Assembly: GCA_963989385.1 (NCBI GenBank)
Contig: OZ022503.1
Location: 51,396,858-51,460,857 of the forward strand
From: Ctena decussata
Taxonomy: Eukaryota > Mollusca > Bivalvia > Lucinida > Lucinidae
Length of the DNA stretch: 64,000 bases
Direction of reading: 5' to 3'
In this document: positions 11,965 through 23,633 of the stretch, piece after piece
Numbering within the stretch: the first letter of the stretch is position 1
How the letters are laid out: each line of letters starts with the position of its first letter
The notes under the pieces: model-generated
The model's input: only the letters and a program-made list of their open reading frames with translations
Told to the model about the DNA's origin: nothing
The model's database searches: none
Program-made: the position numbers and the translations under genes

Positions 11965-12180
11965 CCCATAAATGAGATCCTTCAAGAGCAATGGAAATAA
12001 TAAAAAAGAAGGTGGATCAGACAACGTAGTTTCAGCTAAAAAGCCTAATCAGTGACCATGCAATGGTCTGGCAAAGGAAGGTAGGGGAACATATGGAAGT
12101 CTCCCCTGAAAATCTTCGAAAATTCCTAAAAAAAATGAAAATGGCAGGGTGCCATCTTAAGAAGCCTCCTGCCACACTCC
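11965..12180. repeat. Dispersed repeat related to 42742-43038
   Basis: CCTTCAAGAGCA at about 11981, then ACGTAGTTTCAGCTAAAAAGCC at 12025 (in two parts) and TCAGTGACC at 12049 follow the same order as in the duplicated segment at 42742 and 43123. This is an older diverged copy of that repeat. Confidence 0.5.
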
Positions 12181-12744
12181 TTGTTTTGTTATAATCAACA
12201 TACTCTAATACTACTGACTGTTCGAATGAAGAAAAGAAGCTGAATGCAGAAGTCTCATTTGTCAGCCCCCTTCCGATACCCACTGCAAGCAGGACCCGAT
12301 TTTTATCTTTATTAATTTGTGAAGTGAACTGGATGGGAGGGAATATGAGAGCTTCTTTTACGCTTTTTAAGTTTAGGCCTGTGCAATTTTATTTTTCGAG
12401 ATAATAAAATCTGTATTTTCTTTATTAATTTGACTTCGTATGAGTGAAAACAATGTACAAACCCACTCCTTCCAGGGTGCTTATTTGAAAGTTAGAGAAT
12501 ATCAGAGCATTGCGAATAAAAAGCCATTTGCCCCCATTGCCTCATTTAATACATCTGTCATGAGATTGAATATCGTGGGAAATAACTGAAATCTTTGATG
12601 ACGTAATTTAATACCTGTCAGGACAATCTTTGATGACAAAGCAATTTGAACTGAAATTTAAGTTTGAACTGGGTATTTTTGTAAGAAAACTGCATTAAAT
12701 ACAACACTGAAGTCCCCGCTCGCAAACGTTTTAGCAAGTACCTG
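12181..12744. other. No gene recognised
   Basis: AT-rich spacer immediately upstream of the LINE remnant. The repeat phrase AATCTTTGATGACNNA occurs twice near 12592 and 12625. No gene. Confidence 0.3.
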
Positions 12745-14640
12745 TATTGTTCCTTTGTGAAGAGAGGAGAAATTTGAAGAAGAAGAGTTATGAAGCAGGA
12801 GGCGCAGAAGAATACAGGGAAGCAAACAAGAGGATTCAAAAGGCAGTGAAGAAAGCGAAGGAGGACTGGACAGCTAGTCAATGCGAGGAGATTGAAACTT
12901 GCCCTAACAAAAACAACAGCAAGAAAGCATACCAGCTGGTGAAGGATCTAACTGCAGAGAAACAGGGTAGATCCACAACTATCCAGGACAAGTCTGGGAA
13001 ATGGCTTACAGAGGAAAAAGGGATTCTCAGCAGATGGACAGAATATTGCTCAGAACTATACAACCATGAGACTTACGGTGACAATGCGGTTCTGGACTGC
13101 AATCAGCCCCCAGAAGAAGATCAACAACCGATCCTTCGTGAGGAAGTTGAGATTGCAGTAGCAGCACTAAAGAAGGAGAAATCTGCCGGAGTTGATAATA
13201 TACCAGCAGAACTTGTTCAAGCTGGCGGGGAGACCATGATTGATGTTTTAACACAAATCTGTAACAGGATCTGGAGAACAGGAGAATGGCCTACCCCGTG
13301 GACTCAGTCGCTGATTATTACGCTACCTAAAAAAAAGGCCACCTACAGCTCTGCCAGAACTACAGAACCATCAGCCCCATCAGTCATTCAAGCAAAGTCA
13401 TGCTGGAAGTCATCTTGAATAGGCTTAAACCACAAGCCGAAGAGATAATCGCCTAGGAACAGGCTGGGTTCCGAGCAGGAAGGAGCACCACAGAACAGAT
13501 CTTCAACCTTAGAATCCTGTGTGAAAAGTATCTCCAACATCGGCAGAATCTGTACCATGTCTTCATTAATTTCAAAAAAGCCTTTGACAAGGTATGGCAT
13601 GCAGCCTTATGGGCCACCATGCGGAAGTACAATATCAGTGCAAATCTAGTTCGCACCATTGAGCAGCTATACGACAAGACTACAAGTGCAGTCCTTATAA
13701 ATGGCAGCACAGGAGAATGGTTCAGAACAACAGCTGGAGTAAGACATGGATGTCTTCTGTCACCCACCCTCTTCAACATTTTTCTCGAACGGATCGTGTC
13801 TAATAATCTGGAAGAACATGACGGAAAGGTTAGCATAGGCGGCAGAAACATTACCAATCTGCGGTTTGCCGATGACATAGACGCTCTAGCTGAGGAAGAG
13901 CAGGAACTAGAATCTCTAGTTGAAAGTCTCGACCAAACCTGCACAAGATATAAGATGGAGATACGTGCTGAGAAGACCAAACTGATGACGAACAGCGCTG
14001 ATGGCATCCAGAGGGAGATCAAGGTAAAAGGGGCAGAAGCTGGGTACTGTAAGCAGCTTCAAATACCTTGGAGCAGTTGTCTCAGATGAGGGCTCAAAAC
14101 AGGAGGTTCTCTCAAGGATTACACAAGCCACTTCAGCTCTTACCAAGCTGAAACCAATTTGGAGAGATAACAACATATCTCTTGGATCAAAGGTGAAACT
14201 TATGCGCTCCCTTGTCATTTCCATATTTCTGTATGCCTGTGAATCGTGGACCTTGACAGCAGAGTTAGAGAAAAGAACGCAGGCCTTTGAGATAAGATGC
14301 TACCGAAGGGTACTGAACATTTCGTACAATGACCATATAACCAATGAGGAGGTTCGCAGGAAGATTCAAGCAGCCATTGGAGAATATGATGAACTCCTGA
14401 CGCTGGTCAAGAAACGGAAACTAAGGTAATTTGGCCACGTCTCAAGGTCTTCTTGTCTAGCAAAGACAATTCTTCAGGGCACAGTGAAAGGAAAAAGAAG
14501 AAGAGGTAGACAGTAGAAGAGGTGGGAAGACAACATCAAGGAGTGGACAGGAATGGATTTTGCCAGCTCAACTAGGGCAGCTGAAGACAGGACAAGGTGG
14601 AAATGGATTGTTTAGAAGTCATCTGTGGTGCCCCAATGAC
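12745..14640 (+). pseudogene. LINE reverse transcriptase remnant (RTE-like?), 5'-truncated
   Basis: This is the reverse transcriptase half of a non-LTR retrotransposon. Three reading frames carry it in turn: from about 12747 to 13340 (a basic linker plus the thumb-proximal SAGVDNIPAELVQAGG and WPTPWTQSLIITLPKK segments), then to about 14030, then to about 14640. The catalytic FADD box is at 13865-13876, after GVRHGCLLSPTLFNIFLE. The last frame holds the SLVISIFLYACESWTL segment and a KRWEDNIKEWTG tail. Breaks: frameshifts near 13340 and 14030, and in-frame stops at 13454, 14427, 14514 and 14613. The endonuclease domain that should precede it is missing, as expected from 5' truncation during target-primed insertion. 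The clade call is a weak resemblance; it is certainly not active. Confidence 0.9.
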
Positions 14641-14727
14641 CTAGTAAGGTTATGGGATAGAATAGTATTGCTCCTTAAGTTCTTTTTTATAAAAAGTGTG
14701 ATTGTTCGTGTATTGCAAATTTTCTTA

Positions 14728-14824
14728 AAAGGGCTGCAACTAATGTTGTGAGTAGTTGTAGCCCAACCCCTTTGCTATGTTATTTAGGCAATAAAATATG
14801 TTTAAACTAGCAATTGCAGCCCTT
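14728..14824. mobile_element. Short MITE-like element, AAAGGGCTGCAA termini
   Basis: A ~97-bp segment with inverted ends AAAAGGGCTGCAACT and AATTGCAGCCCTTT, just after the LINE. It is too small to code. The class is unknown. Confidence 0.45.
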
Positions 14825-15177
14825 TATTGTTTGCTAAATGTTGTGAAACTGAGCCAAAACTTTAGACAGCATATCGCATTTTACCAGTAGTAAGTCGATC
14901 TTAATGCCGATACAGTTCCGTGATTAAATGTCTAATGCATTATGTTTTTCAATGTGTTCAATTACGCTTGCAAAGTACTTCCTATGAGCTAAGAAGTGAT
15001 AAAAATTTAAGCTCCTTTGTAATGTGCCGACAAAGGCCTATAGCATTTAATGAGAATATTGCGTGCATTTTAAACTATTAGCCCATTTCATAATTTCTTT
15101 TGAAATAGATCACTATTCTATTGAAGATCACAACAGCGGTTACACTTCCTGGTTTGCTCTACCAAATACCGAGGACG
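14825..15177. other. No gene recognised
   Basis: AT-rich spacer. No feature seen. Confidence 0.35.
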
Positions 15178-15412
15178 AATTTCCTTTTGGGATTCTATCG
15201 CTGTGTAAACTTCGGCGAAATACTTACAAACTGAATAAAGTCCGAAGAGCGGCCCTTTGTAAACGCCGGCGATTCACTCACAATTTAAATAAAGCCCGAA
15301 AAGAATCACTCACAAACTGAATAAAGCCCGAAGAGTCGTCCTTCGGGCTTTATTCAGTGTGTGAGTGATTTGCCGGCGTTTACACACCGATAAAATCCCA
15401 GAAAAGGTAATT
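15178..15412. mobile_element. Foldback element with repeated arms (AATAAAGCCCGAAGA)
   Basis: The outer arms pair over about 60 bp (left from TTCCTTTTGGGATT, right to AATCCCAGAAAAGG). The left side repeats the arm motif three times (ACTGAATAAAGTCCGAAGA, TTAAATAAAGCCCGAAAAG, CTGAATAAAGCCCGAAGAG) before a tight central hairpin, CTGAATAAAGCCCGAAG / CTTCGGGCTTTATTCAG, around 15317-15357. The element is thus a palindrome with internal tandem duplication of one arm. No coding sequence. Confidence 0.75.
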
Positions 15413-16859
15413 ATTTCCTCATTATTCCGATAATATCGTTTCCTAATTCTAAAAGTCGGAAAGAGACTCTAAAATAGTCATTGTTTCACACATTAACACT
15501 GTCGGGGCGCCCTCATTTGGAAGGCGGTACCAACTGACATTTGAAATGACGTTGACGTTGCGTCACAATTAATGTCAAACACATGCTAGTTGTAGTCGCC
15601 TCAATACAGATTTTGTTCTTTAATATGAATTTCAAATGAAATTTCAAAAAACGGAGATTTGTTGAGGACCTAGTCGGAAGAGAAAGTCGCGCATGAATAC
15701 AGCGTCAACAGGATAAACTCCATTCTGTATTTGCTGTTAATCAATCATTTGTTTGGAAACTGCGCTAAGAATAGGATGGTGGAATTACATGTAAATGGTT
15801 GAAATCATTTGACGTTATTCGACAAAAGTATGACTTATAGACCGGCATACAACATACGAAAATCTAATTATTCCAATTCTTAATCGATAAAGCACATACT
15901 ACAAGGACGAAAACAAACGTAATAGTAATACCTCAACATGAAAAAGCACTGAAAGTCTCATTGAACTTGATTAAGCTGCTGTGTCTTATGCTTTGTCCAC
16001 ACGGACGAGATGTATATTGCCCACAAAAAAGTAGGGGGTATTTTGACTTTGTAGCGAGTACAAAGATAGATTATTATTATCTATTGTTGAAACAATATTC
16101 AGATGCCAACATTCAACTAAAACAGACACAGTCGCTGCGATCACTGGAACTATAGTAAGTAAAAAAAGTACATGAAGGACTATGGAGTCTAGATCTCAAC
16201 TTCGCATTGGCGAAAAAACTTTGAACTCTCAAGTTCTGTAATTATTCAAATTCTTCATAATGATCCAAACTCAGGACACCCACTTTTTTAATTAGTAGGC
16301 ATTACTGCGTTTTTTATAATTTGTAGGAGTTTTACAAATGTCATCATTGGCGAAACAATTCAGCACAAAATGGTACGTTTTTATGTCGGTAGTTTCGTTC
16401 TTTGATAAAAACAGACTGACCGATCGGTTGTCGGATTAGGGTTTTAGGCTCACAATTAGCCTTGGATGATGAGACTCATATCAAATTCTGACTCTGGCTT
16501 CGCGCTCGGACGCCATGCTGGAAAGAGTGTGAGCCAACTATTATAATAATATATTTAAGGTACTAGAAATTTGAGCAGTCGGCCGAAAGTGAGCTGCCAA
16601 CGGTGTTCTATAGGACTTTGTCAGTTGTGACTCCAAGGCACCAGTGCTCTTCTTTGATAAAACAGACCAACTTTTTAATTATTTGTACTTTGTTAAATGA
16701 AGCATTAAATGTCTGTCTTCATAAAGTTTGCATAAAAATGGCTAGTTGTTGCTGAGCCCGATTCCTGCAAAATTTGGGTGTTGACCCTCTGTCTAGTGCA
16801 AATTTAATTCAGTCCACGAGACAAGGTAAAATATATCACTGTCGGCGTCTTTGAATATA
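15413..16859. other. No gene recognised
   Basis: About 1.4 kb without a recognisable gene or clear repeat. Only short open frames. Confidence 0.35.
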
Positions 16860-17097
16860 TGAGCCGCGACACGAGAAAACAAACAATGTGGTTGTGCGCC
16901 CTGCGCAGACTCAGATCAGCCTTGGCATCCGCCCAGTCAGATCAGACTCTTCGCTTAACGCTTGAAGGGTGGCTAAGGGTCTAAGCTCCCTCCATGCGGA
17001 CAGCAAAGACTCTGATCAGACTGGGCGGATGCCCAGCCTGATCTGAGTCTGCGCTGGGCGCACAACCACATTGTTGGTTTTGTCGTGTTGTGGCTCA
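16860..17097. mobile_element. GAGCCGCGACACG foldback MITE, copy 3
   Basis: Left end TGAGCCGCGACACGAG, right end CGTGTTGTGGCTCA. It is flanked by TA on both sides (AATA before, TATG after), compatible with a TA target. The arms carry the TGTGGTTGTGCGCCC subfamily version also seen at 24352, 26371 and 48265. Confidence 0.82.
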
Positions 17098-17336
17098 TAT
17101 GCTTTCTCACGTTTAACAGTACAATGTTCATCTATTAAATTTTCTAGATTCATTCTGCTTTCTTAAAGTATTTTTTTTTCTAAATTCTATTTAGTTTGGG
17201 AAGCAGAGCTTAGAAACATTTATCTGTTAAATGTGCAAAAGCAAATATTCAAAGAATTCCGACAGTATAAATATTTATACGGACAGAAAATTTGAAGCAT
17301 TAAACACATACATGAAACTTAAAAGCATTCAAAACT

Positions 17337-17394
17337 AAAAAAGCAAATACCAATTTAATTGCCCTGTCAGGGCAATTAAATTGGTATTTGCTTT
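17337..17394. repeat. Near-perfect 57-bp palindrome
   Basis: AAGCAAATACCAATTTAATT then GCCCTG, a single central T, then the exact reverse complement. Arms of about 28 bp show no mismatch by eye. No T-run terminator logic applies in this context; it is probably a tiny foldback element. Confidence 0.8.
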
Positions 17395-17759
17395 TTGTTT
17401 TAGAATGTAGTAAATACAGTGTTGCTCGTTTACTGTATCAGCACAGCAGAGAAATCAATATAAACATGATTTGTTTTAACGCTTCCAATGACGCAAACAG
17501 AGAGCATAGTTTTCAGTGTAAGACAATGGAGAAACAAGCGATAGTCGGTGTAAACATTGGAAGGAAATGTGGAATCATGATGCAAGAGTTTCATGTATCT
17601 TGCTTAACTTTCCTCTGTTTTTATTTTATTTACTTCATTTTTTTTATTTTTCTATTTTTCTTCTGACATATAATTATTGTATAAAATCCCATGTTACATA
17701 AAAGGGTATATGGCGATGCATTATCAACAGAATCGAAACAACAACAGCAACATAATAAT

Positions 17760-17883
17760 CAACAAACAACACATACTGTTTAGGCTTTCTAGTAACATCC
17801 CGACCCAGACACCAAACGGAAATCCGTTTGGTGTCTTGGGTGTGATGTAACATGAAAGCCTCAAGAGTATATGTAGTTTGTTG
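17760..17883. mobile_element. Small foldback element, 60-bp arms
   Basis: The left arm 17761-17820 and right arm 17823-17882 are separated by only AA. The centre (AGACACCAAACGGA / TCCGTTTGGTGTCT) is perfect, and outward the match falls to roughly nine in ten. No coding content. Confidence 0.75.
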
Positions 17884-17989
17884 AGTATGTTCCGGGAAGA
17901 TAGTAACATGAAGCAACAACACTTGTACTGAGACAGCACGAGCCGGTGGAAAAAATGAACAACTCTTTCATATGTAGGTGGTCATGAAG

Positions 17990-18310
17990 CTGGTCCGAAC
18001 CAAACATACCATATATAACGATGCGTCGCATGAAAATGCATAGTCGATGCGCTCGTCAGATCAGCGCGTGCACAAGCAGACCCTGAATCGACTCTGATAA
18101 ATTCGCTCGTCTTAAATCTACATCTTGGCAACATGCATGCGTATCTGCATCTTCGCAAGCCAAGGATACTACGTCCGTATCGTTCCTTACGTATGTACGT
18201 AAGGAACGATATGGACTTAGTACCCGTTACTTGCGTAGACGGTTGTATATGCATGCGGAAAAGCCAGGTTATGTGTGCACATGCTCAGGCCTAAGCAGCC
18301 ACAGCCTGCA
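17990..18310. repeat. Unclassified repeat with strong inner hairpin
   Basis: The hairpin at 18172-18214 pairs GTCCGTATCGTTCCTTACGTA with TACGTAAGGAACGATATGGAC across a TG loop, with one mismatch. The surrounding words TTAAATCTACAT and CGCAAGCCAA recur at about 20985-21025 (TCAAATCTACATGTATATTGC, TTGCAAGCCAA), so the segment belongs to a dispersed family. Confidence 0.5.
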
Positions 18311-19468
18311 TATGCCTTAAAAGAGCATTTCTCCCAGTTCTGCTTAGATAGCATTTCACATCTCTTCCTGGTGCAGATTAGATTAAATTGAAGAACTGAT
18401 TATCTTACAGATATGTCACCCAATTCCTGTTCAAACAGAATACTCGTACATAATTGGTTGGCATGATATGAAACGGTATCTAACGGCATAAGGGAAAGGG
18501 GAAAGAATCAGACCAGTCTGCACATGCTTGGTCCTCCCTTTTTGCTTATAGAATCTAAGAAATCTATGAACGAAAGCTGAAGGCCCTGCTCAGTTTTGCG
18601 CAAAAGCATAGGCTGATTTGAGAAGCTACAGTGCTCGCATGGCTACAAAAGAGCTTTTCACGCGACGTCAAACAAATTGTTATAATTTTCTTTTTATGTT
18701 TATCAAAGAAGTACCTTAATTTCCCTTAAAGTTTGGGCATAGAAACCAGTTACTGGTACTGTTACAGTATGCAATATCCTTAAATATGAAGAAGTTGGTT
18801 TCTCTATCGGACAATGTTTCGGATAATTCCTAACTGTGCAGAACTTCTCAAGATTGTGCTCCCCTTGGGGCGGTCTTACTTGAGGCTATTCATGAAAACA
18901 GGGATAGCTGTCCCAACTGTTGGAGTCATTATGTCGTTGTAACTTCCTGATTCATAAATCTGGACCAAACTTGCTAGAATTTAAAAAAGTACGATTCATT
19001 ATCTGGGAAAATGGTCATTATCACATCTGCAAACATCCAGGACTCAGGCCAGTCTGGGCAGATGCGCAGACTGGGTAGAGTCTTGATTGTACGCCATTTC
19101 TAAAGATACATATATTGCTTATACAAACAGGGAACACAGCGATCAGACTCCGCTGATACATGCACGCCATCTTAATGACTTCTCCACTATTAGTCAAATA
19201 CAAGCTTGAGAAAACCCTAGTACACTGATGGTCGACCATACAAGCATGATTTAAATTATGGAAAAAAAAAACAGGAACAAAATTTTGCACTAACGTGTCA
19301 CAGGCAACAATTATGCCAAGATGATAGGGAGCGAGAAAAAGAACAAGCCCGAGTCGTCACTGTCTATGCGTAATTTATTTATACATGTACAACAATAACT
19401 TTATTGTATAATTCTAAGAAATGTTATTAATGCAGCCTATTATTGTACTGTTGGTTTCTTCCTTATAG
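18311..19468. other. No gene recognised
   Basis: Unassigned. At 19037-19085 there is a fragment with CAGTCTGGGCAGATGCGCAGACTGGG, matching the inner hairpin of the GATCAG foldback arm. It is probably a relic. Confidence 0.35.
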
Positions 19469-19558
19469 GGCGTTGAATCTGTTAACGAGGAGGAGAAAGA
19501 TGTATATTGTGCTCTTAATTTGTTCCTTGGGGACAACAAAATTAATCACGGTTTATGA
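19469..19558 (+). other. Possible terminal exon fragment
   Basis: A pyrimidine-rich run ending CCTTATAG at 19461-19468 precedes a 29-codon open stretch that closes with TGA at 19556. The residues include an acidic VNEEEKDVYCALNLFLGD run. It has the look of a short exon after a 3' splice site, but it is too short to identify and could be chance. Confidence 0.15.
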
Positions 19559-19588
19559 TTGTGAATAATGTGTAGTAAATGTAATAAT

Positions 19589-19813
19589 TGAGCCGCGACA
19601 CGTCAAAACAAATAAAAGGGCATTTGCGCCAGCGTAGTGTCAGATCAGGCTGATCATCCGCCCAGTCTGATAAGTGTCTTCACTGCGGGTATGGAAGTAG
19701 CTCAGTCCCTAAGGTCCATGTTATGCGCACAGTAAAGACTCTGATGTCCAGGCTGATCTGAGTCTTCGCTGGGCACGCATGCTAGTTTGTTTGTTTTGTC
19801 GTGTCGTGGCTCA
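19589..19813. mobile_element. GAGCCGCGACACG foldback MITE, copy 4
   Basis: Left end TGAGCCGCGACACGTC, right end GACACG-complement CGTGTCGTGGCTCA. The right arm has lost part of the GACTGGGCGGATGCC segment (19740-19760), so this copy is shorter and less symmetrical. Confidence 0.78.
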
Positions 19814-20701
19814 TTAAGTGTTATGTTAATGGACGATGGATCCTGGCACCCCTTTGCCGAAAAATACTACTATAAGCGATGTTTTGGCCTCGTTCTCAGC
19901 CAATGAACAATCATCATCGGCTAGCGCATTTCTGCGAATCAAATTATGTATATTGTTGTGGTGACATGTTACTACATGTTATACTTTTTCTTGTTCAAAG
20001 TGATACTCCAACTGGAACGCTTCTTTGTTTCTAAATAATTCAAGGATACAGAAGTTATGCGCGAACTAAACTTTGCTATTAAAACTCATTCTTGAGAGAT
20101 AACTAGAAAAGTGAGAGAGCGAGAACTGTCCTTCTTGCACATATTCGTACCATATCTTTAAAGGTATTCGAGGGTTATAACTAGAAAAAAAATCAAGTTT
20201 CCTTTTAAAACGAAAAGCTTGCTAGTTGTCACTATATGTATGAGGACTGAATGAAAAGAGGCAGCACTAAACAGATAGTAAATAGGCAAAGACTTTATGA
20301 ATCCCAAAGACTGAAACAATTATTTTGCCAGCTGATGGCACAGCCTTCGTCTCCTTTGGCGTTGGGACTGGTACCACTGTTTCCAGTGTTGTTCGGTTCT
20401 GGCTGAAAGAAATAGACCAGTGCATCATCTATCGTCACAAGGCTGTCACTGAATCTCTCTGAGTCAGTCTCAAAATGCTTCCAATTTTAACAATTCTGTT
20501 CTTGTTTACTTTTCTCTTTACCTGTTACCATATGAGAGGTGAATAAACTACTCACGAACATGTCGATGGTCAATAGGATACATATTGACCATGCTGAAAT
20601 ATGTTCGGCCATGGAAATGACTGTTACCGGCTGTTACTGATATTCACTGGCGTTACCATATTTTACAAATATAAATAACACGGTCAGCTCTGCGTATTAG
20701 C

Positions 20702-20704
<3 letters not shown>
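19814..20704. other. No gene recognised
   Basis: AT-rich DNA with no recognised gene or repeat. It ends at the AG microsatellite. Confidence 0.35.

Positions 20705-20757
<53 letters not shown>
20705..20757. repeat. (AG)n microsatellite
   Basis: About 26 uninterrupted AG dinucleotides. Confidence 0.97.
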
Positions 20758-20760
<3 letters not shown>

Positions 20761-21197
20761 GATAAATTCACTTGATAATGTGATGAGAAGTCTAACATGT
20801 CTTCAAAAGCGCCTACTAGCTTAATTTAAACAAAAAAATTACAATGAGACTGGCGTCGCATAAGATTGTTCCTAACGGCACGTACATACATACAGGGAAT
20901 ACACAGATCAGTCCACGAATCAGCGAAGTCTGATCAATCTCTTTCGTATATGTAAAGAAAAACATGAAAAATGCAGGAGCTTTCAAATCTACATGTATAT
21001 TGCTTGCGGCCTTTGCAAGCCAAAAACAAGAATTGCAGCAGGGTCTCTCTTGCACGCAGCCTGCCCGCCTCCTCGACTTAAAAATATCCATTTCAATCAA
21101 TGCGTTTGTTGTCTTTGTCTTGACTGGCAGTGTATCAAGTTCTGTTGACGCGGGGGCGCTAAAACACGTAATAGAATACAAGCCCATTTATATCAGA

Positions 21198-21436
21198 CGA
21201 GCCGCAACACAACAAAACCAACAAAGTGGCATGTGCGTCGAGTCAAGACTCAGATCAGCCTGGGCATCCGCCTAGTCTGATCAGAGTCTTTGCTTGCGCT
21301 AATAGGGTAGCTAAGGGTATGAGCTACCACCATGTCGAAAGCGATTACTCTGATCAGACTGGGCGGATGCCCAGGCTGATCTGAGTCTTCAATGGGCGCA
21401 CATGCCACTTTGTTGGTTTTGTCGTGTCGCGGCTTA
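21198..21436. mobile_element. GAGCCGCGACACG foldback MITE, copy 5
   Basis: Left end GAGCCGCAACACAAC, right end GTCGTGTCGCGGCTTA. It retains the full paired arms, including the AAAGTGGCATGTGCG subfamily version and the GGGCATCCGCCTAGTCTGATCAGAGTC inner hairpin (in two halves). Confidence 0.82.
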
Positions 21437-21594
21437 ATTCTTATTTTTATGAAACATCAAAGAGGAAAGTGTGGGATTGAATGGCTTTTAGAAAAGAGAT
21501 AAAGAGATGGATTTTAACGTGACATCTTTAAATTAACATAAAAAAGCAAGAAGTGAATGTTTATGGAAAGGTATTAAGAAAGCTAACATAATTT

Positions 21595-22490
21595 TAGCTC
21601 TCCTCGCTCGATAGCTCCGGGGAGCTTATAGTATAGGCAGTTGCCAGGCGTTTGTCGTTCGCCGTCGTAAACAAACATTTAGGAAGTATGTATGAAACTT
21701 TAGGGCCAAACTGTATACATATCATCTATAGCATATATGGCTGCGGTAGCAACTTTTAACTGACTTAGTTGCTAAAGCAACAGAATTGCTAAAATTATCA
21801 AAATTATAAAAAGAACACTTACTCCTCAAAAGTTATAAGGCTGCAATGTTGATACTTTGCAGAAATGTTTTTAATATAGGCGTCTTACAAAATGCTTCGT
21901 TGATGGCAGTCGGTCTGGTACTCCGGTCGTTATGGAAACTTGAAGTTGTCATCGGCTTTCATCGGTTTAAAGCCCCCAGTAGTTATTACTGACCGTCCCA
22001 AGGCGGTACTTTTGTTGCGGTTGCATTTGTTTTATGTTCGGTGCTGTTTAATTTATTGTGTTCTCAGTTTAATCCTTCTATCATAAAAATAGAAAATAGG
22101 TAAAAATAATTGTTAAGTGTTTTTCATATAATTTGCTTAGTCCGTTGTAACCCATCTGTTGGTCTAAATTATTTAGTTCAATAAAGATAGCTGAGTTGCC
22201 ATCTATTTGGGAAAGAGCTGCTGACTCGGCTTATCATTTGTAATTTATTGTTTGTTGGGATGTCTTTGTCAATCTTTCCCTTTGATGTTGGGGATAGGGT
22301 TTGGGATCTGATTCAGTCAGTTCCTGAAGTGTAGTTACCCTTTAAATTTTCTATGGGTAAACTGAAAATTGGCTTTTACGAATTAAGCAATGCAGACATC
22401 GTGACTTATATAAAAAAAAAGTCTTAGTTAACGGAAATCTTATCAAGTATCTGAAGTATCTGTTGTTAAGCTAGCTTCTGAGGGGAGCTA
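21595..22490. mobile_element. ~0.9-kb nonautonomous element, TAGCTC(C/T)CCT termini
   Basis: The left end TTTTAGCTCTCCTCGCTCG and right end CTGAGGGGAGCTACATTTTG are inverted (TAGCTC[TC]CCT). The left side continues with GGGAGCTTATAGTATAGGC and GTCGTTCGCCGTCGT, words I associate with a widespread bivalve repeat. No transposase frame lies within. The exact ends are uncertain. Confidence 0.5.
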
Positions 22491-22574
22491 CATTTTGTTC
22501 ATAAACGATTATTTATATTTTAGTAGGGACGAGTCGGGTAACTTCTGACAGTGGGTAAATTCGGACATACCATA

Positions 22575-22660
22575 ATTGCAAACAGTAAAAATCCAGATTA
22601 GACGGCTCATAATGAGCCGTGCCATCAGGATTTTCACTGTTTGCCCAGTTATTTTTTCAA
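22575..22660. mobile_element. CAAACAGTG hairpin MITE core
   Basis: GCAAACAGTAAAAATCCAGA, then GACGGCTCATAATGAGCCGTG, then a mirror ending GGATTTTCACTGTTTGC. The loop-proximal GGCTCATAATGAGCC stem equals that of the 2101-2313 element. Confidence 0.6.
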
Positions 22661-22674
22661 TAACGATTACTGAA

Positions 22675-22760
22675 TCAATACTGATTCAACCTTGATTCAA
22701 CGTCATGACGTTGAATCTAAATTTATTCAATCTTAATTCAACCTTGTGTGCCCAGTGGGT
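22675..22760. repeat. TTGATTCAACGT palindromic repeat
   Basis: CTTGATTCAACGTCATGACGTTGAATC (two halves around TCATGA) with further ATTCAA words, and a terminal TTGTGTGCCCAGTGGG. It is a sibling of the elements at 45812-45902 and 55065-55103, sharing the GTGTGCCCAG terminus with the ACGTC family. Confidence 0.55.
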
Positions 22761-22979
22761 AATACACTGACAACTCATCACATTATTCGGTGTCCCAGTA
22801 TTTATGGTGCGTGATTTTCCACAAATTTTACAAAGCGGAACAGTTTTCATTACTTCCGGTTTGCTTTCCTAGCCCTTCCAAAAGGAGGTATACTTGTGGA
22901 GGAAAGACTTTGCCCCTGAGAGAGCAAATCCTTGCCATTAAGATAACCTCCATTGAGAATGGAGGCAACAAATAGAATT

Positions 22980-23420
22980 ATAGAGTTGCTTCCCCTTGAA
23001 AGTGTTCCCATTACCTTAAGGTGAATGGTAGAATGGTACACTTTCAGGAGAAACAACTTTGCTTTTATACGTTTGTTTCCCTTTTCATTGGGGTCAAATC
23101 TTAGACGGGCAATTTCTCTCCTTTAACAGCTAGAATACCTCTTTTCGAAACGCTAATATCGTCGAAGAAAGCAAAAAGGAAGTCAGAGAATTTGTTCCCC
23201 TTTGTAAAAACGGTGGAAATATGACGGCCTATCCATATTTCCTGAAGTAACTACGGCATATAAACCTGTTGCTACAAAAATGTCGCATCTTCTGACATAA
23301 ATATGTAGATGCTCCCAACAGAATAAAATTGTATTATAGCACGCACAATGCGCTTCCTGGAACTTCTATAATAGAGCTTTGTTCAAAGGATAACAAAAGA
23401 GCTGAGACACTAGAAAAGGC
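22980..23420. other. No gene recognised
   Basis: Short stretch similar to 2050-2092 at its start; otherwise unassigned AT-rich DNA. Confidence 0.3.
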
Positions 23421-23424
23421 TCCT

Positions 23425-23505
23425 TAACCCAGAGAGCATATGATGTCAAAATGACATCGTTTCGACGAAGTTGCGACGTCATGATGTCGCACCTTCGTTC
23501 ATACG
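23425..23505. repeat. ACGTC-family palindromic repeat, decayed
   Basis: It opens CCCAGAGAGCATATGATGTCA and carries AATGACATCG, GTTGCGACGTCATGATGTCGC in palindromic order. The right end is degraded. Confidence 0.5.
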
Positions 23506-23633
23506 GTACCCTTTTGATTTTGTGTGTCTGCTGGTAATGACAGGTGCGATCAGCCAAAACTCATATCAGCCTGCCCGCCTTCACAGCCGGACTAGCGTCT
23601 TTCCTATTTGCATGATCATTATTTGAGCCGCGA

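Noticed and set aside
17337..17394. Rho-independent style terminator
   Set aside because: The hairpin is symmetrical, far from any gene and in eukaryotic sequence where such terminators do not apply.
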